NCBI GenBank assembly: GCA_965217615.1
Contig: CBDCIT010000042.1
Span: 1 to 64,000, forward strand
Direction: 5' to 3'
Source of the DNA: CAVOAK01 sp965217615
GTDB taxonomy: Bacteria; Pseudomonadota; Alphaproteobacteria; UBA8366; CAVOAK01
Length of the DNA stretch: 64,000 nucleotides
The first letter of the stretch is position 1, and every line of letters begins with the position of its first letter. The translations under genes and the position numbers were made by a program. The notes beneath the pieces were generated by a model. The model saw only the letters and a list, made by a program, of their open reading frames with translations, had not been told where the DNA came from and did no database searches. Positions 34,689 through 45,100 of this stretch are shown piece after piece.

Positions 34689-35546
34689 ATGAGTATCGAA
34701 TTCAGACCACTTAGCGATGCGTTGGGAGCGGAAGTCGTCGGCGTCGATGTATCCGAAGACCTCTCTGACGAGACGATCGCCGAGATCCGCACGGGCTGGC
34801 TGCAGAACAATATTCTGCTGTTCCGGAACCAGGAGATGACGCGGCAGCAGCAAAAGGCGTTCACTCAACGGTTCGGCACGCTGATGGTCAGCCCCAACTC
34901 CCGCACCCGTTTCCCCGAGCACCCGGAAGTGCTGGTGTTCTCGAATATCCAAGTCGACGGCGAGTATATCGGCAGTCCTCCTGCACGTGTCGGCGAGGGC
35001 TGGCATAGCGATTTCTTCTATCTGAAAGAGCCGGCCGGCGGTTCCTTCTTCTACGCCAAGGAGGCGCCTGAAAATGGTGGTGAAACGTGGTTCGCGAACA
35101 TGACGAAGGCGTACGAGGCCTTGTCGGAGGAGAAGAAGAGCACGCTGTCAGTCCGCAAGTGCACATATAGTCAAATCAAGACGCTGCAAATCCTCAACCC
35201 CGAGCTGCCACCAATGACCGACGAGCAGAAGCACGCATCGCCGGACGTCACCCATCCCATGGTGCGCGTCCACCCCGAGACCGGGCGCACAGCGTTGTTC
35301 GTCGGCCTGCGCGGGACGCCAGCGTGTTGCGTGGACGGTATGAAAGAAGGGGAGGGTGTCGAGTTTCTGGAAGAGTTGCGCTCATTTGCGACGCAACCCC
35401 AATTTACTTATTCGCACCAATGGCGACCCGGCGACGCGATTTTGTGGGATAACCGCTGCACGATGCATCGCGCAACGGTATTTCCCGACGAGATCGGCCG
35501 CCGCCTCTGTTACCGCACGACCGTTGAAGGCGGTGTGCCCTTCTAA
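34689..35546 (+). CDS. TauD/TfdA family Fe(II)/2-oxoglutarate dioxygenase
   Basis: 285 residues from ATG 34689, preceded by AAAGG; an in-frame ATG at 34674 is possible. The iron facial triad is visible as GWHSDFFYL (His and Asp) and the distal His in CTMHRAT; the 2-oxoglutarate-binding Arg follows in RRLCYRTTV. N-terminal FRPLSDALGAEVVGVDVSEDL is typical. Family members hydroxylate taurine, 2,4-D, alkyl sulfates or other small acids; the substrate here is unknown, and no sulfonate uptake genes are nearby. An EamA transporter follows. Confidence 0.9.
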   Translation: MSIEFRPLSDALGAEVVGVDVSEDLSDETIAEIRTGWLQNNILLFRNQEMTRQQQKAFTQRFGTLMVSPNSRTRFPEHPEVLVFSNIQVDGEYIGSPPARVGEGWHSDFFYLKEPAGGSFFYAKEAPENGGETWFANMTKAYEALSEEKKSTLSVRKCTYSQIKTLQILNPELPPMTDEQKHASPDVTHPMVRVHPETGRTALFVGLRGTPACCVDGMKEGEGVEFLEELRSFATQPQFTYSHQWRPGDAILWDNRCTMHRATVFPDEIGRRLCYRTTVEGGVPF

Positions 35547-35692
35547 GAGTCGCATTGCAACCAACGATAATTTACCCGTCACGCCGATATATCGGATAGC
35601 GTGTCCGAAATTGCGCACGCGCCCTGTCGACTTCAACGACGTGGACGTGCCGCGTGTCGGGCGAGCCGACACTGCCGGGAGGGCGCCAGGAA

Positions 35693-36619
35693 ATGGTCGG
35701 GACCACAGCTGTAGTGAGCGACGGCACGGACCATGTCCATCACCGTCTCGCCGTGCTGCTGGTGCTGGTGAGCAGCATTATCAACTCCGTCGGTGGCCTA
35801 CTCTTACGCTTGGTAGACGTGGCGGGACCCTGGCAAGTGTTGTTCTATCGACAAGTGTCGTTGATGCTGTGCCTGATCCTATTGTTGGCATTGTACTACC
35901 GTCGCCGCGTCATCGCAGAGTTTAGGGGTATCGGCGGCTTCGGCGTTCTAGCTGGCTTCGCGGTGGGCGCCGGCAGCACCTGCTTCATACTTTCCCTTTC
36001 CAGCACGACGATTGCCAATACGCTCTTTATCCTCAGTGCAACGCCGTTCGTAACGGCGGTTCTCGCATGGGTCTGGCTGAAGGAGCCCGTGGGGCGGAGC
36101 ACGTGGATCGCCATGGCGTTGGCGCTCGTGGGAATCGCGGTGATGGTTGGCGGTGGATTCGCTGCAGGAACGGTTTTCGGCAACGTGATGGCGCTCATCA
36201 CCATCGTCTGCTTCTCGTGTTTTGTGGTGCTGTTGCGCCGCCACCGGGCGACCAACATGATACCGGCGGTAGTCGTCGGTTCCGCCATTGCGGCGATCGG
36301 TGCAGCGGTTGCCCTCAAAGGGGACTTTACGATCTCCTGGCATGACTTTGCGATTTGCGTTGCTTGGGGCGGTGTGCTTTCGACGACCGTGCACTTTCTC
36401 TTCGTTTGGAGTTCGCGGTTCGTGCGTGGCGCCGAGCTGATGCTACTTGTCCTCGTCGAATTTGTGCTCGGTCCGATCTGGGTCTGGCTATTCGTCAATG
36501 AAATTCCGAGGGCAGCAACGCTCGTGGGTGGGGCCGTTGTTCTCGTTGCCGTTGCCAGCCGGGCGGCTCTATCGCTTCGTGGCGAGAGGGCCATGGCCGA
36601 ACTTGCGGCAGCTGAATGA
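35693..36619 (+). CDS. EamA/DMT family transporter
   Basis: 308 residues from ATG 35693; a GTG at 35654 is possible. About ten membrane segments in two EamA repeats (AVLLVLVSSIINSVGGLLLR, TLFILSATPFVTAVLAWVWL, GAELMLLVLVEFVLGPIWVW). Inner-membrane exporter of unknown substrate. It follows the dioxygenase on the same strand with about 150 bp between, so cotranscription is possible but not shown. Confidence 0.87.
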   Translation: MVGTTAVVSDGTDHVHHRLAVLLVLVSSIINSVGGLLLRLVDVAGPWQVLFYRQVSLMLCLILLLALYYRRRVIAEFRGIGGFGVLAGFAVGAGSTCFILSLSSTTIANTLFILSATPFVTAVLAWVWLKEPVGRSTWIAMALALVGIAVMVGGGFAAGTVFGNVMALITIVCFSCFVVLLRRHRATNMIPAVVVGSAIAAIGAAVALKGDFTISWHDFAICVAWGGVLSTTVHFLFVWSSRFVRGAELMLLVLVEFVLGPIWVWLFVNEIPRAATLVGGAVVLVAVASRAALSLRGERAMAELAAAE

Positions 36620-36727
36620 AGGTCAATTGGCACACTATTTTGCCTTATGATACGGTCATGCTTAGAGTCACTAACGGGATGCGAGCTAACGCACTAACCA
36701 GCGGTAACGCTCGATGAGGAGAGATGT

Positions 36728-37354
36728 ATGCTGACGGGTATCAACTATCTGGCCTTTATCACCGACGATATGGAGAAGACCATTCGCTTTTACCGCGATT
36801 TGCTGGAGATGGAGCTGAACTCTGGCGTCGGACATGGCGGCTACCGCCATTATTTCTTCAAGTTTGGCGAGGCGCAGGTCGCTTTTTTTGAGTATGCCGG
36901 GGCAAGCCCCATGGAACGCAAGTTCCACGGTTCGCCGACGACAAAGCCACTCGGCTTCGATCATGTATCGTTTACCGTGGCAAGTCGGGAAGACCTGTTC
37001 CACTTCAAGGACAGGCTACAGGCGGCTGGCGTGGAGGTCTCGGGCGCCGTCGATCACGGCACGATTTGGTCGATCTACTTTTTTGATCCGAACAATATTC
37101 CGCTTGAGATTTCATGGGACTGCATGGAAGTCGTCAAACCGCCAGCGATGAGCGAGGATGATCCAATGCCGATCATGGCGGAGGGCGCGTCACCCCAGCC
37201 AGGCACCTGGCCCGAGGTCACCAATCCGACGCCGCCGGAGCAAATGACCGCGCATGCGGGAAATGGATTCGAGATGCGCGAAACGTTCCTGCGCGAGGGC
37301 ACGGGTCGCGACACCGAGGAGTACAGCCGAATAATTGCCGATGCGGCTGAGTAG
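36728..37354 (+). CDS. VOC (glyoxalase/dioxygenase) superfamily protein
   Basis: 208 residues. One vicinal-oxygen-chelate domain (about 1-130): INYLAFITDDMEKTIRFYRD, FDHVSFTVASREDLFHFKDR and WSIYFFDPNNIPLEISWD, which supply the usual metal ligands. A Pro-rich, probably disordered C-terminal extension of about 70 residues follows. Reaction unknown. GAGGAGA precedes the ATG. Confidence 0.87.
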   Translation: MLTGINYLAFITDDMEKTIRFYRDLLEMELNSGVGHGGYRHYFFKFGEAQVAFFEYAGASPMERKFHGSPTTKPLGFDHVSFTVASREDLFHFKDRLQAAGVEVSGAVDHGTIWSIYFFDPNNIPLEISWDCMEVVKPPAMSEDDPMPIMAEGASPQPGTWPEVTNPTPPEQMTAHAGNGFEMRETFLREGTGRDTEEYSRIIADAAE

Positions 37355-37462
37355 GCCGCGGACGAGCCGTCCCCTACTTCGCTGATGCGTGGGGTCATCG
37401 GTTCTGGGCTCCATCGAACCGGCTGACCTGATTCAGTTTTGTATCCAAATTGGAGACACCTA

Positions 37463-38588
37463 TTGCGCGCAGAAATCGAGGTTGCCGCTGACGAAATCAA
37501 GCAGTCGCTAGAACTGCTAGGGAGGCATCTTTGACCTTAATGCTGCGAGGGCCAGGCTTGCCGAACTGAATGCGGCGGTGGAGCGCACAGACTTTTGGGA
37601 CGATACCGAGGCAGCACAGAAAGCAATGCGCGAGCGTACTCGCCTCGACGCTGCGATCGGCGGCTACGTAGAGCTCGAACGCGGACTTGAAGACAATTTA
37701 GAGTTAGTCGAACTGGCTGAGCTGGAAGGCGATACGGAAGTAGTCGAGGAGGCGGAACGGGCGCTGATGGCGCTTCGCGAGGTTGCCGTCAAGCGTCAAC
37801 TTGAAAGTTTGCTCGCCGGCGAGGCCGATGCGAACGATTGTTATGTTGAGGTTCACGCCGGTGCGGGGGGAACTGAATCGCAGGACTGGGCCGAGATGCT
37901 GTTGCGCATGTATATGCGCTGGGCCGAGGCGCATAGCTATCAGACCGAATTGCTTGCAGAATCGCCCGGCGAAGAGGCAGGATTGAAGTCGGCCACGATC
38001 AAGGTTAGCGGCCTAAACGCATACGGTTGGCTTAGTACCGAAAGCGGCGTTCACAGGCTCGTGCGCATATCGCCGTTCGATGCGTCTTCAAGGCGGCACA
38101 CGAGCTTCGCGTCGGTTGGCGTTTTTCCCGTCATCGACGACACGATCGAGATTGAGATTATCGACAAGGACGTCCGCGTTGATACCTACCGCGCGAGCGG
38201 TGCTGGCGGACAGCATGTCAACAAGACGGATAGTGCGGTCCGCATGACCCACCAACCGACGGGCATCGTCGTGCAATGCCAGAGCGACCGCTCACAACAT
38301 AAGAACCGGGCAGCAGCGATGAAGATGTTGCGCGCGCGACTCTACGAACTCGAAATGCAAAAGCGCGAAGAGGAAGCGCAGGCTGCACATGAGTCGAAGA
38401 CGGATATCGGCTGGGGTCATCAGATTCGCTCCTACGTGTTGCATCCATACCAGATGGTGAAAGATCTTCGCACAGGTGTGGAGCAGGGCAACGCGCAGGG
38501 CGTGCTCGACGGCAATCTTGACTCGTTTATCGAAGCGGCTCTGGCAGCGCGAGTTGGGGGGACGCAAACGGCCGAGGGCAGTCCATAA
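37463..38588 (+). CDS. prfB: Peptide chain release factor 2, expressed by programmed +1 frameshift
   Basis: Recognises UGA and UAA stop codons. Reading from TTG at 37463 (SD TGGAG) gives 23 codons, RAEIEVAADEIKQSLELLGR then HL, to an in-frame TGA at 37532; a +1 shift at CTT then continues to 38588, total about 374 residues. The shift site has the classic form (see the separate entry). The long frame contains the RF2 tripeptide SPF in VRISPFDASSRRH and the peptidyl-hydrolysis motif GAGGQHVNKTDSAVR. Plain ORF callers would start at 37578 and lose the N-terminus. Autoregulation: low RF2 slows UGA reading and favours the shift. Confidence 0.95.
37519..37535 (+). promoter_or_regulatory. prfB programmed +1 frameshift site
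   Basis: AGGGAGG (37519-37525), three bases CAT, then CTT TGA C. Internal Shine-Dalgarno, 3-nt spacing and CTT-TGA-C are laid out just as in the E. coli prfB site. The TGA at 37532-37534 is in the frame of the TTG start at 37463; the +1 frame enters GAC CTT AAT. Confidence 0.93.
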
Positions 38589-38670
38589 TTCTCTGCCGGC
38601 CGCGTGTTCTTGATGTAGGTTTGGAGACATGGCCGACATGGGCGTCGGTGACTCAAGAGGGAGGACGATC

Positions 38671-38949
38671 ATGCGTTATATCTTGCTTGGAAATTTGAGC
38701 TCCGACTGGGCCACACGTCAAACCCAGCGGACCAGGGGCGCCAAGGCGATGCTAAAGAAACTCAAGATTAAGCTTGAGTCCGTCAACTATACGCAAGGTG
38801 TATACGATTTTGTCGACATCGTCGACGCGCCCAATGCAGAGGCAATGCTGGCCTTCTCTGTCTGGTACGCGAAGGTGGGCTATGGCCGCGTAATCTCAAT
38901 GCCGGCATTTGGCGAAAAGGAACTGGAGGCAGCCGTTAAGCGCACTTGA
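38671..38949 (+). CDS. GYD domain-containing protein
   Basis: 92 residues from ATG 38671 after AGAGGGAGGAC. The small ferredoxin-like GYD fold is seen in YILLGNLSSDWATRQ, KLESVNYTQGVYDFVDIVDA and AEAMLAFSVWYAKVGYG. Function unknown. Probably its own unit, about 80 bp after prfB. Confidence 0.85.
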   Translation: MRYILLGNLSSDWATRQTQRTRGAKAMLKKLKIKLESVNYTQGVYDFVDIVDAPNAEAMLAFSVWYAKVGYGRVISMPAFGEKELEAAVKRT

Positions 38950-39043
38950 TCGAACTGTCGTCGAAAGGGCGGTAGGCACGTCGGAATATCGGTTGGGACG
39001 CGGCCACGGTTGCGGTCGACGACAGACATTTTTCGGCTTTCCT

Positions 39044-42000
39044 TCAAGGGGTGCTGCCGCATGACTTGGCTGATTCAATCCGTCCTCGGGCCACATCCGC
39101 TGGATCGTCGATAAGCCGCTGATATTGCGTCATTACATGTTGCGCGGCGTCATCCATGGCGCGCTTAAGTCCGACAAAGCTCCTCTCCTTTGCCGTACGG
39201 ACAAGCACGCGGCGCAGGCCGCGCGGTGCCGCCTCGACGTCCGGCTTTTCGGTTAACGTTAGACGCAGCATGCCTTGGAGGCGTTGCCACGATTTCAACG
39301 CCGACAAGAATTCGTCGGCCGCCTGTTTATCCAGATAGCCCGCTTCGGCCAACTGTCGCAAGGCATCATCGGTTCGTGCTGACAGCACGCTCGGATTAGC
39401 TGACGCGTGCCGCAACTGCAAATACTGGGCAACGAACTCGAGGTCGACCAATCCACCGCGCCGGTGCTTGATGTCCCAGGGTGAAGGTGCGCTGTGTTCC
39501 TTCGTGATCCTGTGGCGCATATCGGCAAGGGCAATGTCGACGACAAGGCGATCTGCATCGCGCTCGTGTGTAAGCGCCTGACGAATAGCCTGTTCCAACT
39601 GCGCTTTCAGTGGGTCCGGCGTGGCGATAATGCGTGCGCGGGTGAGCGCCATATGTTCCCAAGTCCAGGCCGCTTCGCGGAGGTAGCGGGAAAAACCCTT
39701 CAATGGCGCTGCGATGGGACCCGCCGTACCCGACGGCCGCAGCCGCATATCGACATCGTAGAGTCGGCCTTCGGGCGTCAACGAGGTAATCGCGCTGATG
39801 AGCCGCTGGCTCAGTCGTGCGTAGTAGGCGCCGGGGGACAGCTGGACTGGTCCGTCCGATATTTCTGCTTCGGTGTCATGGTCGTACACAAAGACAAGGT
39901 CGAGGTCCGATTCGGGCGTGAGTTCCCGTCCGCCAAGCTTGCCGAGCGCAATGACGCCGAGACATCCTCCCGGGATATGGCCATGGCGGTTTGCGAATTC
40001 TGCCTCCACTCCATGTTTAAGGGCGTGTAATGCGGCATCCGCAAGATCGGCCATTGTTCGACCTGCATCCTCACTACTACACCGGCCTCGCAGTAATTGG
40101 ACGCCGATTTGAAATTCGTGACCGCTGACCCAGCGTCGCGTGAAGTCGAGCACGTCCTGAAAGTCGCTTGCATGAGCCAACATTCCTTCCAGATCTGCTG
40201 CAAGATCGCCATCCGCGTCCAACGGCTCGAAGAAATCGGATGACAGTACAGAGTCGAGCAGGATCGGCTGATGGCTCAAGCGGCTAGAGAGTCTTGGCGC
40301 GCTCCCCATGATTTCGGCCACCAAGTCGAGAAGGGCGGGGTTTGCGTAGAACAATGAAAAGAGCTGGACGCCCGCAGGAAGCCCGGCGAGAAACTCGTCG
40401 AACTTGGCAAGCGCGGCATCCGGATTGGCCGTTCGAACGAGTGCAGTTAGGAGCCGCGGCATGAGCTCGGTCAGTAGTTCGCGGGCTCGAGCGCTACGCA
40501 TGGCCCGATAACGCCCGTGATGCCAGCCCCGGACGACATAGGAGATTGAAACGCCGTCCGCAAAGCCCATATCTTCGAGCGTCGCAACCGTGTCGGGGTC
40601 GGGTTCGCTTCCGGTGAAGACCAATGATCCCTGACCGCCCAGATCCGGCGCGGCTTCGAACAACCGTTCATAATGACCCTCGACGCGCTGAAGATGATGC
40701 AGCAGGTCATCGAGCACGCCCGCGGTGTCGTCGTAGCCCATGAATGCGGCGATGGCGGCGAGGGCGTCGTCATCCTTTGGTAGGCTATGAGTTTGGTTGT
40801 CATCGATCATTTGTAGACGATGTTCCAGCCGTCTCAGAAATTCGTACGCGGCGATCATCTCGGTCTCAGTCTCCCGTGAAATCTGATCGAGTGCCGCAAG
40901 CCGGCTCAACGTCTTGCAAGTCTCCCTGTCACGCAGCGCCGGAATGCGGCCACCCCATATGAGCTGCTGTGTCTGCGCGAAGAACTCGATTTCTCGGATT
41001 CCGCCGCGGCCAACTTTGACGTTGAGACCTTTGAGTCCGTCACGCGTCACTGCCGCGCCGCTGCCACGATGTGCATTGATCTGGCGTTTGATTGAGTGGA
41101 TGTCTTCGATCGCGGCGAAGTCGAGATGTCTGCGCCAAATGAAGGGACGAAGGGAATTGAGGAAGGCTTCTGCCGCCGCATGGTCGCCGGCTATTGGCCG
41201 TGCTTTTATGAGCGCCGCCCGCTCCCAATTTTGACCGACGCTTTCGTAATAGGTCTCGGCCGCAAGTGTCGATACCGCAATTGGAGTCGCGGCCGGGTCA
41301 GGCCGCAAACGCAAGTCGGTCCTAAACACGTAGCCGTCTGCGGTGCGCTCTTCCATGATCCGCACAAGCTGCTGCGTAATCCGCACGAAGGATTCTGCAA
41401 GCGTCTGTGGTTTTGCAGACGGCGCTTTCTCCGGATCGTAGAGTACGATCAGATCAATATCACTCGAGTAATTGAGTTCTCGGGCGCCCAGTTTCCCCAT
41501 GCCAAGGACGAAATAGCCGGATCCGCGCTCTGGCACAGTTGCATCAACAAGCGAAATTTCACCGGCCGCCGCGGCGACACCGAGTACATGCGCTGTCGCA
41601 AGCGAAAGAGCCAATTCGACGAATTGGCTCAACGAGGTCGTTACGGATTCAAGAGACCATATTCCCGTTAAGTCGGCGATCGCTGTCGTCACAGCCACGC
41701 GTCGTTTGGCGTGACGCAAGGATGTCATGACTCGGGTTGTCGTCAACTCGCCGGAGAGTTCTTGCGGAAGCGCTTCGACGATGCGCGCAAACGTCGCCTC
41801 TGGCCCGTGCTCCAAAAGCGTGCAGGCGAATCTCATATCCCGGAGGAGCGATTGCCCGAGAAACGGACTGTTTCCGAAAACGCACTCCAAAAGCGCGTGA
41901 CCTAGCTGGTCCTCGACGACACGTGCGGCGTGATTTGTAACCGCTTCATCGTCTCGTGCAGACTTTCGCCAGCGCTCCATACCGGCCGTGGCACGCTGCA

Positions 42001-42055
42001 AATCACCATGTCGGGGCAATGCCAGTAGATCAAACGAAAAAGTTGGATCAGTCAT
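39044..42055 (-). CDS. glnE: Bifunctional glutamine synthetase adenylyltransferase/deadenylase
   Basis: 1003 residues from ATG 42055. Adds or removes AMP on glutamine synthetase under PII control. Two nucleotidyltransferase halves are visible: the deadenylase motif ELNYSSDIDLIVLYD (about residue 197) and the adenylyltransferase motif ELTPESDLDLVFVYDHD (about residue 716), each with the DxD metal pair. GlnD-type helical linkers follow each. Full family length. Divergent from the AsmA-like gene 79 bp away. glnA and glnB are not in the window. Confidence 0.96.
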   Translation of the reverse strand: MTDPTFSFDLLALPRHGDLQRATAGMERWRKSARDDEAVTNHAARVVEDQLGHALLECVFGNSPFLGQSLLRDMRFACTLLEHGPEATFARIVEALPQELSGELTTTRVMTSLRHAKRRVAVTTAIADLTGIWSLESVTTSLSQFVELALSLATAHVLGVAAAAGEISLVDATVPERGSGYFVLGMGKLGARELNYSSDIDLIVLYDPEKAPSAKPQTLAESFVRITQQLVRIMEERTADGYVFRTDLRLRPDPAATPIAVSTLAAETYYESVGQNWERAALIKARPIAGDHAAAEAFLNSLRPFIWRRHLDFAAIEDIHSIKRQINAHRGSGAAVTRDGLKGLNVKVGRGGIREIEFFAQTQQLIWGGRIPALRDRETCKTLSRLAALDQISRETETEMIAAYEFLRRLEHRLQMIDDNQTHSLPKDDDALAAIAAFMGYDDTAGVLDDLLHHLQRVEGHYERLFEAAPDLGGQGSLVFTGSEPDPDTVATLEDMGFADGVSISYVVRGWHHGRYRAMRSARARELLTELMPRLLTALVRTANPDAALAKFDEFLAGLPAGVQLFSLFYANPALLDLVAEIMGSAPRLSSRLSHQPILLDSVLSSDFFEPLDADGDLAADLEGMLAHASDFQDVLDFTRRWVSGHEFQIGVQLLRGRCSSEDAGRTMADLADAALHALKHGVEAEFANRHGHIPGGCLGVIALGKLGGRELTPESDLDLVFVYDHDTEAEISDGPVQLSPGAYYARLSQRLISAITSLTPEGRLYDVDMRLRPSGTAGPIAAPLKGFSRYLREAAWTWEHMALTRARIIATPDPLKAQLEQAIRQALTHERDADRLVVDIALADMRHRITKEHSAPSPWDIKHRRGGLVDLEFVAQYLQLRHASANPSVLSARTDDALRQLAEAGYLDKQAADEFLSALKSWQRLQGMLRLTLTEKPDVEAAPRGLRRVLVRTAKERSFVGLKRAMDDAAQHVMTQYQRLIDDPADVARGRIESAKSCGSTP

Positions 42056-42134
42056 TAGCCGGACCGCCAAATGCTATGAAAACAGCACGATGGGTCTATG
42101 ATGACCGAAATCTGATCAGGAACGTGCTTCAATC

Positions 42135-45100
42135 GTGGTTCGCCGTACATCACTTTTTCTGTTCGAGTTGTTCGCCGGTTTGCTCGCCGATTTGGTGATC
42201 CTTGTTGGTGCCGGGGCCTGGTTCCTGTCGAGCGGGCCCATCTCTCTGACCTTTCTTTCACCTCTAGTTGAGCGGGCGCTTGACAGTGCGGACGACGCCT
42301 ACACCATTCGTGTAGAGGACACTGTACTGACTTGGGCTGGTTGGCAGCGAGCGGTCGACATTCGCGTCAACAATGTAACGATTGAAGGCCAAGATGGCAG
42401 CATTGAAGCTACAATGCCTGAGCTGTCGTTGGGCCTCTCGTTACGTGCATTGGCACGTGGTTCGGTTATGCCGACCAGCCTCGATATCTTCGCGCCAAGA
42501 GTGTCCGTGATCCGTTCGCACGAAGGCAAAGTCGCGTTCGGACTGGTCGCCGATAGCGACGAGGACGGCACCAGCCTGAATTTGACAATCGAGCGCCTTG
42601 TTGCGCAGTTGCTGGGACCACCAAACATCGATCAACCGCTCAGCCAACTTCGGCGCATCAGCGTACTCGGCGCCGACCTCACGTTCGACGATCAAATCCT
42701 TGGTGTATCTTGGCGCGCACCCCAGGCAAACATTGCGCTCCAGCGAAGTGCAATCGGCCTTGGTGTTGATGCCGACCTGGCTCTTGAGATCAACGGACAA
42801 CGTAGCCGAATAACCGGAGAGTTGAGTTACGAACAAATCGGCAAGACCGTTTCCCTCGCATTTCGGTTCAGAGATCTCAACCCGGCGCTGATTGCCGGTG
42901 GCGCTCCGCGCCTGGCGTTGCTTTCTGCAGTAGATCTGCCGGTGAGCGGCTCGTTGGGGGTACAGATGCGCGCCGACGGCCGGGTCGACTCGTTTGCGTT
43001 CGATCTTGACAGTTCTCGCGGCCGGCTCGCCGGCGAGGTTACATTGACGAGTGACGGCGTCGGGTTGATCGGAACAACACGGTTTCAGGATTTCGATGCT
43101 GCTGCATTCGCAACGCAAATTTCGCACTTGGCGCCGCTTGAGCGAGTCAAAGCGCCGCTCAGTGGCCGTGCCGAATTTGAAGCCACGACTGATGGACGGA
43201 TAGGCCGTATTCAGTTTGATGTAAATGCGGATGCTGGCGAGTTGGAGCTCCCGGCCTTCTATCCGAAGCCTGTTTCCTTTGTGAGCATGCAACTACGGGG
43301 AAGCATGGTCGACGATATGGCACGGCTGCGTATCGCCGATGCGACAATCGATCTCGGCGGTCCCATTGCGTCACTTCAGGCGTCGGCGACGCGGCTCCGT
43401 GACGACGTTCATGTGCAACTCGAAGGTACACTGAGCGGCTTTCCGGTTCGTGAAATCGAAGAGTTCTGGCCTAAGGACCTCGCACCCTTGCCCCGCGACT
43501 GGGTAACCACGAACATCGTCGGCGGCACAGTCTCCAAGGCACGCTTGTCGATGACAGCGCGTCTTGTTGACGGTGCGATCGAACAGGCTGAAGTCCAATC
43601 AATCGGCGGTACACTGCTTATTGACGGCACGAGCGTAAACTACCTCGATCCACTTCCTATCTTCACTGATGTAGACGCCAGCGCCTCCTTTACGGCCGAC
43701 CGATTCAATGTCGACATTTCGAGTGCGCGATTGCGCGACGTGCGTGTCGAGCGTGCGGCCGTCAATTTCACTGGCCTCTCTACGGAAAATGTGCAAGCCG
43801 CCATCGAGCTTCGAGTTAGAGGTCCTGCCGCGACAGTTGCTTCTGTCTTGGACCACGAACCCATGGCATTGATCGGTGAGCTAAACCTCGATCCCCAGAA
43901 AATCAAAGGTGAATTGGATGCAAGAGTAAACTTTGATTTTCCGCTTTCGACTGCGCTCACTCATGAAATGGTCACGGTCAGCGCCGACGGAAGTATATTC
44001 GACGCAACCATTGAAAAGACGCCGTATGACCTTGCGCTTACCAACGGTGACCTGACGCTCCACGTAGACAACGAAGGTCTCGATGCAGTAGGCGGCGTGC
44101 GTCTCAATGGGGTGCGGGCAACGCTCGATTGGCGGACGAACTTCGACGCCGACGCTGACGTACGCAGCCGGATAGCTTTGTCGGGACGGCTCAGCGACCG
44201 CGAAAGGACTTTGGTCGGCATGATCCCGATCCCTTTCCTGTCTGGTCCGGTCCAACTTGGCATCGACTATACCGAACATAACGATGGAAGCACGGTTCTG
44301 GTCATGGACGGCGACATAACGCCTGCGACCGTGGACATTGGATTTATCGAATGGCGCAAGACCGCTCAGGAACGGGGCGCGTTTGAACTGTTCATGGTTA
44401 CGCTGCCGGATGGAACGGTCGATATCGAGAGTTTCAAGTTCGAATCCGGCGATATGAAGGTGGCGGCGCGAATCGTGCCAAAAGCCGATTTTTCGGCCGT
44501 ATTTCGGATCGAATTCGACGAGCTGCGCTTTGCCGGAAATAATCTAGCCGGTATCGTCGACGCGCTGCCTGACGGGGGCTATCGCATCGTCTTGGACGGT
44601 CAACGCCTTGATGTGGCGCCGCTGCTGAAGAAGCGTAGATTGCCGGACGTTCCCTACGCACCGGACGCGCAAGGCGTGCCGCTGGTGATACAGGCAAACT
44701 TGCGCGAAATGACGGACGGTCCGGACCGTCGGCTTACCAATGTGACGGCCAATGCACGCTACGATGGCCGAGATTGGCAAGCTTTCATTGTGGATGCAGA
44801 AGTTGGCGATGGCGGACGACTTGAACTGAAGTATCAACCCGCGGATTCGGGCTACAGTCTGCAAATTACCTCAGATGATGCAGGCCAGGCGCTGAAGTCC
44901 TTGAACTGGACGGACCGGGCGCAGAATGGGGCGCTGGTGGTCACCGGCGCGCGGCCTTCGCTTCAAGAGCCAATGGTAGGCAACTTCAAGGTCACGGATT
45001 ACAAGCTGACCGAAGCTCCCGTTCTGGCGCGTTTGCTGCAAGTTGCCTCGCTTACCGGCATCCTTTCGGCGTTGGGCCAGCGGGGTGGGCTCGACTTCGT

